Positions 19,586 through 28,692 of a stretch of 64,000 nucleotides of DNA are shown here, piece by piece (the stretch's first letter is position 1; each line of letters begins with the position of its first letter). Position numbers and translations under genes: made by a program. Below the pieces are notes generated by a model. It was not told the DNA's origin. It was given only the letters and a program-made list of their open reading frames with translations, and did not search any database. The DNA comes from CBDAQR01 sp965199055 (GTDB lineage Bacteria > Pseudomonadota > Gammaproteobacteria > Pseudomonadales > Halieaceae): positions 1,922,001 to 1,986,000 of the forward strand of contig CBDAQR010000003.1 of the NCBI GenBank assembly GCA_965199055.1, in the 5' to 3' direction.

Positions 19586-20068
19586 CTAGCGGCCTTCCGG
19601 GGCCAGTTCTGGCCTAAGAAAAAAGCAGAAATAACGTAGTGCACCGCTGAAAAAGCTCAGCGGAATCAGCAACTGTAGTGGCCAGATAGGAATGCGCAGC
19701 ACCGTAGCGGTTTCCGCCAGCGCGCGCGTTTCCAGCGTCAGTTGCAGCGCCAGTAGCGCGAACAGCGCGAGCAGTACTGTGCTAACTAAATCACCCAGGC
19801 GACGCACCGCGCCATGCCAGCCTACGGGTAACCGGTTGTCAGCGAAACGAGGGCGCAGATGTGTACCCTGCCCCGCCGCCAAGCCCAAACCAAAGAGAGC
19901 AACCACCAAGTTGGCGTAGACCGCGGATTGTTGCGCCCAGGCAATGCCATTGCCCGTCAGTTCGCGCATCAGTACATCGGCGAACATCACGCAGGCAAGC
20001 CCGCCCAGGGCGAGCATACAGAGTCGCTGTTCCCAGCGGTCAAGAAAAGTTAAAAGGCCCCCTGTCAT
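19586..20068 (-). CDS. TRAP transporter small membrane subunit (DctQ)
   Basis: 160 aa with four hydrophobic helices and the DctQ-type 'AWAQQSAVYANLVVALFGLGLAA' second-helix region. Partner of the adjacent DctM. The annotated ATG at 20068 sits in the loop of a GC-rich hairpin followed by T-runs (20048-20077) that looks like an intrinsic terminator. Either the upstream transcript ends there, or start-codon access is controlled by the structure. A later in-frame ATG (codon 18) would remove only the cytoplasmic N-terminus, so the true start is uncertain. Confidence 0.82.
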   Translation of the reverse strand: MTGGLLTFLDRWEQRLCMLALGGLACVMFADVLMRELTGNGIAWAQQSAVYANLVVALFGLGLAAGQGTHLRPRFADNRLPVGWHGAVRRLGDLVSTVLLALFALLALQLTLETRALAETATVLRIPIWPLQLLIPLSFFSGALRYFCFFLRPELAPEGR

Positions 20069-20077
20069 AGGGGGCCC
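20048..20077 (-). terminator. hairpin plus T-runs overlapping the dctQ start
   Basis: On the minus strand an eight-base stem (GGCCCCCT / AGGGGGCC) closes a five-base loop (ATGAC) and is followed by TTTTAACTTTT. It fits a rho-independent terminator for the TonB receptor pseudogene that ends at 20105. The loop contains the DctQ ATG. Confidence 0.6.
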
Positions 20078-21258
20078 ATTGTAACCAGCTTAGCGCTTGC
20101 GTGCTTAGAAGTGGTAGGTGAAGTCGACGCCGCTAATGCGTCCGGCATTGGGGTGGTTAAAGGAACCGCCGAACTCCGGTGCGGGGATCACCTCTTCGAG
20201 ATACTCCTCATCGGTGATGTTCTGGCTCCAGCCAACAATGGACCAGTTGTCACCATGGATACCCGCGCGCAGGTTCAGGGTCCAGTAGTCATCGCGCTCG
20301 GTGCGCGAGTACTCGCTGGGACCAAAGCCAAAGCCGGGTACGCCATACACGTCGGACAGATCGGTGAATAAGTTAACCGTCTCATCGTCCTGCACCGAAT
20401 GGAACCAGGTAGATCCGACGTACTGGTAATCCAGCCGGGTCGTAAACTCCAGATCACTGGAGATACCCATACGAAAATCGACACTCAGGGCACCAGACGC
20501 CTCCGGCGCGTAAGGCAAATCATTGCCTTCCGTATACGGACGGTTCGCATTTTCCTTGATCTCAGTATCAACGATGCCGTAGCCACCTGAGAAGGTGAAG
20601 TACTCGTTCAAAGCGTAGGCAAAATCGATTTCTGCACCGTAGATCTCCACTTCATCAATATTGGTAACCACCCGCAACAGCCCAAACGGACCGGCGAAGA
20701 AGTTGAAGAACTGGTAGTCATCTATCTCGGTGTAGAACGCTGCCGCGTTGACGCGTAAACGATTGTCCAGGAATTGCGACTTCACGCCAATCTCGTAGGT
20801 GTCTGTCACTTCCTTATCAAACTCGTCGCGAACGTTAAGCGGCGCGGTCGGATAGCTGCCAAAAGTACCGTTTACCGTGGCCTCACTACCGATGCTGTTG
20901 AACCCTCCTGAACGGAAGCCAACGCCATAGGACGCATAGGCCGACACTTCGTCATTGAAGCTGTGGGTGTAGCTGATCTTCGGCTGCCATTCGTCGTAAG
21001 TCTCGTCACGATCTGGAATCGTGTCAGTACCCGACCCATCGAACGCGGGGTTGATCGGCGCCTGACCGAACACACCAAAAATCTGCGCATTCAGCACATT
21101 GGGCACTTTATTGGACACTTCGCGATCTTCTTCGTCGTAGCGCAGTGCCAGCGCCAATTCGCCGTTCTCGCCGATATCCAGCTCAACCTGACCGAAAGCG
21201 GCCATCACTTCGGTATCAAAGTCATCCCAGAACAACAGATCAGTCGGGTTTGTAGTGG

Positions 21259-22092
21259 TCAACTAAAACTGGCCACGGTTTTATAAGCTTTCCAGTATTC
21301 GTTTTCTGCCTGATTGGGTGTTTTCATGTTGTTATTCGAATGCGGTCTGATCGAGTTGTAGTACCTCACGATATAGTCATTGATTGACTGCTTGGCTTCA
21401 GTAAAACTCCGATAGCCCGTCTCTGGAACCCACTCGGTTTTTAGGCTGCGGAAGAAGCGCTCCATTGGCGCGTTATCCCAGCAGTTTCCCCGTCGACTCA
21501 TGCTCTGTTGTATCTGATACCGCCAGAGATGCTGACGGAATTTTGTACTGGTGTACTGAACTCCCTGATCCGAGTGGAATAGCACTCCCTTTGGTCTTCC
21601 TCTGGATTCATAAGCCATCATCAACGCCTTACGGGTCAGTTCACTGTCGGCCCGATAAGAAAACGCCCAACCAACCGGTTTTCTCGCGTAGAGATCCAGT
21701 ATCATGGCTAGATAGGCCCAGCGTTGACCCGTCCAAATATATGTAATATCGCTGCACCACACCTGGTTGGGTTCTGCTACAGAAAACTGCCGATTCAAGG
21801 TATTTGGAATGGCTACGTGTAGCTTGTCAGCACGCTTATAGGCGTGTTTTGGAAGCTGGCTACTCACCAGTCCCAACTCCTTCATCAACTTACCCGCAAC
21901 GTAACGAGTCAATGGCGTTCCATTACGGCTAACGATCTGGGCAACGGTTCTTGCACCAGCTGAGCCACCACTTAGGCGGTGAGCAGCGTGAACCATAAGC
22001 TTAAGCCTGCAACGATGGGAGTTGTCACCCTTCGGGCGCTCTCGCCAATATCGGTAGCTACTGCGTTGAATATCAAAGACATGGCATAGCAA
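21259..22092 (-). CDS. IS3-family transposase OrfB (DDE integrase core)
   Basis: 277 aa in the open part. The catalytic DDE triad is visible in 'VWCSDITYI', 'FHSDQGVQYTS' and 'NAPMERFFRSLK', with the IS3-typical 'GNCWDNAPMERF'. It is normally made as an OrfAB fusion by -1 frameshifting. The frame continues upstream ('EKYSIIQRLQESYPVK') through the A5 run at 22135-22139 and overlaps the end of orfA, so the fusion is possible here. The gene appears intact. Confidence 0.93.
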   Translation of the reverse strand: MLCHVFDIQRSSYRYWRERPKGDNSHRCRLKLMVHAAHRLSGGSAGARTVAQIVSRNGTPLTRYVAGKLMKELGLVSSQLPKHAYKRADKLHVAIPNTLNRQFSVAEPNQVWCSDITYIWTGQRWAYLAMILDLYARKPVGWAFSYRADSELTRKALMMAYESRGRPKGVLFHSDQGVQYTSTKFRQHLWRYQIQQSMSRRGNCWDNAPMERFFRSLKTEWVPETGYRSFTEAKQSINDYIVRYYNSIRPHSNNNMKTPNQAENEYWKAYKTVASFS

Positions 22093-22124
22093 CTTAACGG
22101 GATAGCTCTCTTGTAACCGCTGAA

Positions 22125-22439
22125 TTATCGAATATTTTTCAGCTCGTCGGACATCAAGAGAGCCATACCCTTTTTTAATATGTCTTTCTCTGTTTCCAGC
22201 CGTTTGATCTGACGTTCCAGGTCGCGAATACGGCGCTGCTCCTCGGTCAGTGGCGTGCCTTTCTGAGGTGTTTCTCCCGAGCGCTCTAGCCGAAGCTGGC
22301 GAACCCAGCCCTCCACTGAAGATTTACTGACGTTCATCGCTTCACTCGCGGCTCTGACGGTATAGCCTTGGTCAACGACTAATTGTGCGACTTCGAGTCG
22401 AAACTCCGGGCTAAAGTTTGGTCTGGATCGTTTGGTCAT
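22125..22439 (-). CDS. IS3-family OrfA (helix-turn-helix)
   Basis: 104 aa. Helix-turn-helix of the IS3/IS911 transposase_8 type ('FSPEFRLEVAQLVVDQGYTVRAASEAMNVS') in residues about 8-50, then a leucine-zipper-like coiled coil ('IRDLERQIKRLETEKDIL') that mediates multimerisation. Binds the IS ends and supplies the N-terminus of the OrfAB transposase by frameshifting near its stop. Confidence 0.93.
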   Translation of the reverse strand: MTKRSRPNFSPEFRLEVAQLVVDQGYTVRAASEAMNVSKSSVEGWVRQLRLERSGETPQKGTPLTEEQRRIRDLERQIKRLETEKDILKKGMALLMSDELKNIR

Positions 22440-23988
22440 TTGCTCACCTGTGTCTTGAGGGGTGATAGTATCACCCAGATTCAGGTGGCCAAATTCAGTG
22501 TGCCACTACAGTTAGGACCTTCCGGCGGTACATACGGCTGAGCGCGGAAGCCCAGGCCCAGGTCCGCGCCGTAAGACACGGCGACTTCGCGCTCGATGTC
22601 GGCATAGTAGAAGCCTGCGACCCAACGGAAGCTGCCTTCCTCATTGGAGGTCAGACGCACTTCAAAACTGGTGCTTTCCTGATCGCGCTGCTGGTACTGA
22701 TATCCATCACAGGTCGTGGGCGAATACGGAGGCAGCAGGCCATTCAGGCCGCCGAACTCCTCGACATAGGTGCCGGGAGGGTTACCGTCCTGGATCGCGT
22801 AGAAAGGACTCAACAGCAGCGAGGTATCGAAGCTGTTGTAAGTTTGGGTACAGGCGGTCTGTGACTCGGGAGCACCCAGGGAGTAGCCACCAAAGGCGGC
22901 ACTGGTACCGTCCGAAAGCAAGTGCTCTTCGAGGTCATCGTAGGCACCCACCACGGTTAGTGTGCCGAAGTCTAGCTCGTAGTCCGCCTTAACAGAGAAG
23001 AAGGTATTCTCCTGCTCATTTTCCGGCGGAACATTGAAGATATACTTGAAGTTGGCGTCATTGACGTCCTTATAGAGATCTGGATTGCCCACGAACTCAG
23101 CAGCAATCGGCAGGCCAAAGGTGGCATTGAAGTTGATCGCACCCCCGTCTACGTCACGATATGACGCCTGGGTATCGATGCTCAGTTAGTCGTTGGGTTC
23201 CCAGATCAGACGGCCGCGAAAGTTCTTCTCCTCGCTGAAGTTCACTTCGTCGTCGGTACCGGTGAAATCGTTGTCAAACTGGCCATTCGTATCGCGGTAA
23301 CTCGCAGCAAAGCGGCCATACAGCTCATTATCGATGATCGGCCCGCTGATCATGAAGTTGCCCTTCACCAGATCATCGTCACCGAAACCACCGCCAATGC
23401 GAGCTTCAAATTCGTTGGTCGGACGCTTGGTCTGAACCAGGATGGCACCCGAGGTGGCATTACGACCGTACAGAGCACCCTGCGGACCTTTCAGCACTTC
23501 GATCTGTTCGATATCGAACAGCTCCCCATTAAAGCCGTTGGGATTGGTGATCAGTACGCCATCCAATACATAGGAAAACGAGCTCTCAGCATCGCGAGTC
23601 GAGTACTGGCCACGAATGGTCACCTGTGTGTCACCGGCGTTGGCGGTGTCGACGATCGTGACGTTGGGGGTCAGGGCGATAAAGTCCTGTGGCCGCTCAA
23701 TACCCGCACTTTCAATTTGCGAGCTGGTGAAGGCCGTAACTGCTATCGGCACGTCCTGCAGGCTCTCCGCACGTTTCCGGGCGGTTACGACAATCTCTTC
23801 GAGAACCAGGCTGTCCTGAGCAGTGGCGAATGTGGGTACGGCGGTAGCGCCGGCGAGTATGGAGGCCTTAACGGCCAGGGAGATAACTGACTTTCTCATC
23901 GTGGTGTCCCTGTTATTGTTGGTCAATACCAGAACAATACGCCCGTTCCACGACGCTGGACCACTGAATATTTACAAAAAAGACAGCA

Positions 23989-24582
23989 TTACGCCGTCGG
24001 TAACATAGCCTCTATGTCGGCCATACCCACCACGTCGGCATATTTCGCATTCATATCGAAGAGATTGGCATCGTGCGCTGCGGGGTTGCGATCCCCCACG
24101 GCTTCACGCGGCACCACTACCGGAAAGTTATACTGCAGGCCGTCTACCACTGTGGCGCGGACGCAGCCGCTGGTCGTCAGACCGGTGACCACGATGGAAT
24201 CGACTCCGCCGCTTCGCAATCGCTGGTCCAGATCAGTACCGAAGAAAGAACTGGCCCATTGTTTTTCGATAATCGCTTCACCTTCAACCGGCGCCAGGCG
24301 CTCATCGATCGCCACCCAATGGGATTCCGGCTGCAGCACGTTCAATGCATTCACCTTGTCGCGAAACACAGTCGCCTGATTTTCATCATGATAAACAACG
24401 GTCGTGAAGAACACGGGCAAACCACGTGCACGAAACCAATTCAGCAACGTGGCATTTGCGTCAACCACCTCGGGGCAATCGGTGCCGAGGGGGCAATCTG
24501 CGCTGGTAAAGCCATTGATCATGTCGACCACAATAAGTGCCGGATGCTGGCCCAGGCCCAGGCTATTCCTCTCAAGATCCAT
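23989..24582 (-). CDS. isochorismatase-superfamily amidohydrolase (maleamate / N-carbamoylsarcosine amidase-like)
   Basis: 197 aa from the ATG at 24582, chosen because GGAGGAG lies six bases upstream. The Asp-Lys-Cys triad is clear: D20 in 'LIVVDMINGF', K107 in 'EKQWASSFFG', C140 in 'TGLTTSGCVRAT'. The TTSGCVRATVVDG context and 'HDANLFDMNAKYADVV' are typical of the N-carbamoylsarcosine amidase/maleamate amidohydrolase (NicF) branch, which splits an amide to acid plus ammonia. It overlaps the preceding VOC gene and is the last intact gene of the operon starting at 35.1 kb. In the model it would deaminate a maleamate-like product of maleimide opening, which is inference. Confidence 0.88.
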   Translation of the reverse strand: MDLERNSLGLGQHPALIVVDMINGFTSADCPLGTDCPEVVDANATLLNWFRARGLPVFFTTVVYHDENQATVFRDKVNALNVLQPESHWVAIDERLAPVEGEAIIEKQWASSFFGTDLDQRLRSGGVDSIVVTGLTTSGCVRATVVDGLQYNFPVVVPREAVGDRNPAAHDANLFDMNAKYADVVGMADIEAMLPTA

Positions 24583-24988
24583 CAGACTCCTCCGTAAACT
24601 GTAACTGCGCCCCAAAGCTATGTTGTTGCGCAATGTCGATGATCTTCCAATCGTCGAGGCCTTGCCGCGCTGGACCGCTGAAATCCGCACCTGCCATCTG
24701 CACACGTTTCACCGCATCCTCGAGGTCTTCCACGCCAAAAGAGATCAGGAAAAAACCCTCGCCGTGCTCGCGCAAGCGCCGCGCGGGCTCACCATCCTCT
24801 GATGTAGGTTGTACGAGAACCAGCCAGGTATCGCCCAGTCGAAATCGCGCCGTCTTAACCTTACGGCCAGCCAGTTCATCCCGAATAGCAGGGCCCAAAC
24901 CTAACAAGCTGCGATAGCGCTGCTCCGCTTCGTCGAGATCCCGCACCAAGAAATTTATATGGTGTATACCAGTGACGCCCTCAGCCAT
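24572..24988 (-). CDS. small VOC-family protein
   Basis: 138 aa from the ATG at 24988 (GGAGG about ten bases upstream). One VOC module with 'IHHINFLVRDLDEAEQRY' at the N-terminus, carrying the first metal-ligand His candidate, and a later 'GEGFFLISFGVEDLEDAV' strand-helix. Resembles methylmalonyl-CoA epimerase/glyoxalase-like proteins. Role unknown. It overlaps both neighbours (upstream hydrolase by eight bases, downstream amidase by eleven), so it belongs firmly to the operon. Confidence 0.82.
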   Translation of the reverse strand: MAEGVTGIHHINFLVRDLDEAEQRYRSLLGLGPAIRDELAGRKVKTARFRLGDTWLVLVQPTSEDGEPARRLREHGEGFFLISFGVEDLEDAVKRVQMAGADFSGPARQGLDDWKIIDIAQQHSFGAQLQFTEESDGS

Positions 24989-25778
24989 CGAGAAAAAACC
25001 TCCGTAGCAACGATGCGACTTCAGCCGGATAGCGATCACAAATATAGCTGCCCGCATCCGCGACGACAGCCTTGCTGCCCTGTTGCAGGCAGGCGTAACT
25101 GGCATCCAGTTGTGGGTACAACACATCGCGATCGCCCACAAAAACCAGGACCGGCGTTTCCAGGGACCGGAGTTGAGACTCGAACGGCTGCTCCGCCACC
25201 GCAGCGTAGGCCTGCGGATAACTCTCGCCGGCAGCAAACGCGCAATTCACTTCACGCTGCAAAATCGAGGCAGGTGTATCGCCCTCCTTCCCACTCATAC
25301 GTTGCCACATCTTCTCCAGGTGGCTGCCGTCAGCAGCGGGAGCAAAACTCGAGCCAAGACCGGGAAGTGCCGCCTGCAGTTCGGGGCTAAGTAAGGTTGG
25401 GCCACACAGGGCGACTTTTTCGAACAGCCCGGGATTAGCGCTGGCCAATTGCACCCCCACAGAGGCGCCTGTGTGGTGGCCGAACAGGTAGCCACTCTCG
25501 ACGCCCAGGTGCAGCAGCAAAGATTTAATCGCGGCCGCACAAGCCTGCAGGCTAAATCCATCAGGCAGCGCATCGCTCATACCAAAACCGCGGCTGTCCG
25601 GCGCGATCAACCAGAAGTCATTCTCCAACTCTGCCGCCAGTGCCAGATACATCTGCGAATCGCTGGGTGATTGATGCAACAATAGCAGCGGTGGCAATTG
25701 CCGATGCTTATCACTGCTAGCGAGGTTACTGCGAAAGTGGAGCTGCCCGTGGTCCAGGTCCAGGTAGCTGCTGCGCAT
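24981..25778 (-). CDS. alpha/beta hydrolase with altered catalytic residues
   Basis: 265 aa from the ATG at 25778; an in-frame GTG at 25808 is the alternative. Alpha/beta-hydrolase fold with oxyanion segment 'LLLLHQSPSDS' and 'IAPDSRGFGMSD'. The nucleophile elbow reads G-H-H-T-G (residues 100-104), so His102 stands where Ser is expected. The acid 'GDRDVLYP' is present, but the usual late His block reads 'DAGSYICDRYP' with no His. Either the chemistry differs or it is a binding or decarboxylating variant. Operon neighbours are an aldehyde dehydrogenase and a VOC protein. The family includes N-formylmaleamate deformylase and ring-cleavage hydrolases, but those keep the Ser. Confidence 0.85.
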   Translation of the reverse strand: MRSSYLDLDHGQLHFRSNLASSDKHRQLPPLLLLHQSPSDSQMYLALAAELENDFWLIAPDSRGFGMSDALPDGFSLQACAAAIKSLLLHLGVESGYLFGHHTGASVGVQLASANPGLFEKVALCGPTLLSPELQAALPGLGSSFAPAADGSHLEKMWQRMSGKEGDTPASILQREVNCAFAAGESYPQAYAAVAEQPFESQLRSLETPVLVFVGDRDVLYPQLDASYACLQQGSKAVVADAGSYICDRYPAEVASLLRRFFLDG

Positions 25779-25780
25779 GG

Positions 25781-27226
25781 TCAGTCCGCCAACTCGAAGC
25801 TGATCCACTTCAGCTCGGTGAATTCCTCAGTGCTGTAGGCACCACCACTGCGACCGAGGCCAGAATGTTCCACGCCGCCAACGGGCGCCAGGGCATTGCT
25901 CTGAAACGGGTGCATACCGATATGCACGGCGCCCGAGCGAATCGCCCGCGCAGCCCGCAAGCCCAGACGATAGTCATGCGTCAGCACGCCTGCAGAGAGC
26001 CCATAGGCGCTGTCATTGGCAACAGCGATCGCCTCGTCAAAATCTGCAACCGCAACAACATTCATGAGCGGAGCAAAGGTTTCATCACACCAGGCATCGC
26101 AATGTCGCGGCGTATTGAGCAGCACCGTGGGGCGATACACCAGGCCCTGCTTTGCCTCACCACCCGTCAGCAGACCCGCTCCCGCATCGAGAGCCTGCAA
26201 CAAGTGTTCCTGCACTTTATCCAGTGCGCGGCGGTTGATAACCGGCCCATAGGCGTTGTCAGGGTCCCGCGGGTCACCAATAGGCATCGCTTCACAGACT
26301 GCCTTCAATTCAGAGCAAAAGTCATCGAAGATCACCTGTTCTACCACCACACGCGAGTTGGCCATACAAATCTGGCCCGCGTGGTTAAACATACCCTGTG
26401 CCGCAATCTCCGCTGCCTTGCGCGGACTAAAGTCCTTCAAAACCAGGAGCGCGCTCTTGCCACCCAGTTCCAGTTGCATACGCACCATGCGCTGCATGCC
26501 CGCCGCGCCGATCTTCATTCCTGTCTGGGTCGATCCGGTTAAAGCGATACCATTCACCGCCGGATGCTCAACCAACGCCGCACCGCACTCCACGCCAAAT
26601 CCGGGGATAACGCTGATGGCAGCGGGTGGGAGCCCTGCTTCTACCAGCAATTTACCGAGTGCAACCGCGATTAGCGGCGTTTCTTCGGAGGGTTTGATCA
26701 CTACCGCGTTACCGGCGGCTAACGGAAACGCCGTCATCTTCGTCAACAGCGCCAGTGGTGCGTTATAGGGGGAGACGACAGCTACGACACCCAGTGGCTC
26801 GCGAATCACCATCGACATCCGCTCGGGATTATCGTTAGGAAAAGTTTCACCGTAGAGCCGACGCACCTCGCCGGCCGCGGTCCGCAATAAGTCGACCGTA
26901 TAAGTGATCTCGAAACGCGCTTTGTTAATCGTCGAGCCGCTTTCATCGATCAGCTGATCCAGGTAACGCGCTTCTCCCTCGGCTGCCATGATATCTGCCG
27001 CACGCAGTAATACGGCTTCGCGGTCTTTAGGCGCCAGAGCGGCCCACTCATGAAATCCTGTCTGGGCGGCCGCGACCGCCGCCTCAATATCAGCCCGGGC
27101 GCCCCGCGCCACGCTACCCATTTTCTCCTCGGTAGCCGGATTCAACACATCGAACCGCTCGCCGGATGTGGCGGCTTGTTCGACACCTGCCAGGATGAGG
27201 CCGGATTCAATCATCGGTAGATCCAT
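25781..27226 (-). CDS. aldehyde dehydrogenase 1
   Basis: 481 aa NAD(P)-dependent aldehyde dehydrogenase. Catalytic residues: Asn in 'VSPYNAPLALL', Glu in 'LELGGKSALLV', Cys in 'HAGQICMANSR', and the C-terminal 'EEIF'-type motif here reads 'CDETFAPLMNV'. The pattern resembles benzaldehyde or vanillin dehydrogenase-like members. It would oxidise an aldehyde from the pathway (for example a formyl-pyrrole fragment or phytenal) to the acid; the substrate is inference. The stop is followed after two bases by the alpha/beta hydrolase start. Confidence 0.9.
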   Translation of the reverse strand: MDLPMIESGLILAGVEQAATSGERFDVLNPATEEKMGSVARGARADIEAAVAAAQTGFHEWAALAPKDREAVLLRAADIMAAEGEARYLDQLIDESGSTINKARFEITYTVDLLRTAAGEVRRLYGETFPNDNPERMSMVIREPLGVVAVVSPYNAPLALLTKMTAFPLAAGNAVVIKPSEETPLIAVALGKLLVEAGLPPAAISVIPGFGVECGAALVEHPAVNGIALTGSTQTGMKIGAAGMQRMVRMQLELGGKSALLVLKDFSPRKAAEIAAQGMFNHAGQICMANSRVVVEQVIFDDFCSELKAVCEAMPIGDPRDPDNAYGPVINRRALDKVQEHLLQALDAGAGLLTGGEAKQGLVYRPTVLLNTPRHCDAWCDETFAPLMNVVAVADFDEAIAVANDSAYGLSAGVLTHDYRLGLRAARAIRSGAVHIGMHPFQSNALAPVGGVEHSGLGRSGGAYSTEEFTELKWISFELAD

Positions 27227-27244
27227 GGATAAAGAGTAGCTGGG

Positions 27245-28684
27245 TTATGGTTTAGCCGCGACACCGATGAGGCGAGAACCGCGGAAGAATTCAAAGGTTT
27301 CACGGGTACCTTCGTCGCCCAGACCACTCAGGCCCCAGGCCGGCCGCGGCGCAGCCGGATTCAAGTTCAGCATGGTTACGCCATTGATTTTGGTGATGCC
27401 GGTGCGAATTCCCCGGGCCACTGTCCAGGCATGATCCTCTTCTCCAAACACGTAGGCCGCGAGCCCGTAGGGTGTCTGGTTGGCCAATGCCACCGCATCG
27501 TCGTCAGTAGAGAAACTATGAACTGCCGCGACAGGCCCAAAGATCTCTTCAGTCGTCAGCTCCGGATTCAAACCCGTGACCAATGTCGGTTGCAGGAACC
27601 AGCCCTCGAGATCGGGCAGATCACCGCAGCGAATAATGCCGGCTCCCATGACCTCATACCGTTGAATCGCTTCCCGCACGTGCTCGAGATGTCCCGCGTG
27701 CACCAACGGCCCCATGTCAGATTCGTGCGACAATGAGCTGCCGATGCGAACCTGCTGCAGTTTTTCTTCAACCAATCCCAGCAAGGGCAGCTCGACGGCT
27801 TCGTGAACCAACAGCCGACCCATCGCCCGGCACCATTGGCCGTTCAGGGTCGTGATCGCTGTGACAATGCCTTGCGCAGCCGCTTCAATATTAGCGTCTT
27901 CCAATACCACCAGCGGATTGTTGCCGCCGAGTTCGAGCTGCGCGGGTTTCATGCCTTCCGCACAAGCGCGCGCTACCGCGCGGCCCCCTTGCAGCCCCCC
28001 GGTAAAGCTCACCGCCGCAACACGCTCATCGACCACCAACAGTCCGCCGGTATCGCCTGCGCCATGCAGCATCTGAAAAACACCTGCCGGTAAATCGGCC
28101 TCGACCACAGCTTCGGCAATCGCTTGCGCAGAACCGGGCGCCCACTCGGAGGGCTTCAGAATAGCGGGACAACCAGCCGCCAAAGCACTCGCCAGTTTGT
28201 GGCACGCGATACCCGATGGGGCGTTCCAGGGCGCGATCACCGCTGCCAGCCCCAGCGGCAAACGCTCAAGCAAGAGATCGCCATGGGGGCCAGCCAGTGG
28301 CTCAGAGGTGTCGGGTTCGCGCAACAAGGCAGCAGCGCCACGAAAGGCCGCAGCGCAAACCATCGCAAACTTTTCTGTGAGCGAGATGACAACACCGGTT
28401 TGTCGCGCATCCTCTTCTGCCAGCCGAGCAGTGCGCTTCTCCAACTCGCCGGCGATGATATCCAACTTATCGGCACGATCAGCACCAGACAGCATTCCCC
28501 ATTCGCCGGACTGATGCGCCGCGTGCCCTGCCGCTACCGCCTGCTCGATCTGTTTGTTGCCCGCGCCCACCTGAGGGCCGAGCACTTCGCCAGTATTGGC
28601 GTCACAAAGTTGGGCTGGCAGCGCCCGATCGGGCGCCACCCAGGTACCGTCAATAAAGTTCCGCAGCTCGCTCACGGTACCCAC
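27245..28684 (-). CDS. aldehyde dehydrogenase 2
   Basis: 479 aa, GTG start with AAGGA six bases upstream. Catalytic Asn in 'IAPWNAPSGI', Glu in 'LELGGNNPLVV', Cys in 'LNGQWCRAMGR' (a Trp-Cys-Arg context instead of the more usual I/V-C), and 'TTEEIFGPVAAV'. It is clearly divergent from the next aldehyde dehydrogenase, so the pair probably act on different substrates rather than being a recent duplication. Spaced eight bases from the flavoprotein gene upstream. Confidence 0.9.
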   Translation of the reverse strand: MGTVSELRNFIDGTWVAPDRALPAQLCDANTGEVLGPQVGAGNKQIEQAVAAGHAAHQSGEWGMLSGADRADKLDIIAGELEKRTARLAEEDARQTGVVISLTEKFAMVCAAAFRGAAALLREPDTSEPLAGPHGDLLLERLPLGLAAVIAPWNAPSGIACHKLASALAAGCPAILKPSEWAPGSAQAIAEAVVEADLPAGVFQMLHGAGDTGGLLVVDERVAAVSFTGGLQGGRAVARACAEGMKPAQLELGGNNPLVVLEDANIEAAAQGIVTAITTLNGQWCRAMGRLLVHEAVELPLLGLVEEKLQQVRIGSSLSHESDMGPLVHAGHLEHVREAIQRYEVMGAGIIRCGDLPDLEGWFLQPTLVTGLNPELTTEEIFGPVAAVHSFSTDDDAVALANQTPYGLAAYVFGEEDHAWTVARGIRTGITKINGVTMLNLNPAAPRPAWGLSGLGDEGTRETFEFFRGSRLIGVAAKP

Positions 28685-28692
28685 CCAATTCC

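Larger units (their letters stand above)
21251..22510 (-). mobile_element. IS3-family insertion sequence, complete
   Basis: 1260 bp. The ends form an imperfect inverted repeat: TGTAGTGG begins the left end, and its complement CCACTACA closes the right end, with further matches around GGCCAC about 20 bases in. A direct repeat GTT flanks it (21248-21250 and 22511-22513), fitting the 3-bp target duplication of IS3 elements. It carries orfA and orfB with an A5 slippage run between them. Intact ends, duplication and open frames indicate a recent insertion. Confidence 0.93.
20105..23926 (-). pseudogene. TonB-dependent receptor, broken by a stop codon and an IS3-family insertion
   Basis: Residues 1-246 hold a signal peptide, the TonB box region 'LEEIVVTARKRAESLQDVPIAV' and a plug domain ('GPQGALYGRNATSGAI'). 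An in-frame TAA at 23186-23188 interrupts it. The same frame continues ('LSIDTQASYRDVDGG...') to 22511, where the IS enters, and resumes at 21250 with 'TDLLFWDDF'. It ends in a normal barrel C-terminus with terminal Phe. Without the IS the protein would be about 850 aa, normal for the family. It is thus non-functional as full-length protein unless the stop is read through and the IS lost. It lies directly downstream of the long catabolic operon, so it may have been a second uptake receptor for that system. Confidence 0.9.

Noticed and set aside
23989..25778. A complete nicotinate (nic) degradation pathway
   Set aside because: NicF-like, NicD-like and NicE-like folds are present, but no nicotinate hydroxylase, NicX-type ring-cleaving dioxygenase or NicC neighbour is. 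The hydrolase lacks the Ser, and the isomerase-like protein lacks one Cys. Kept only as an analogy.
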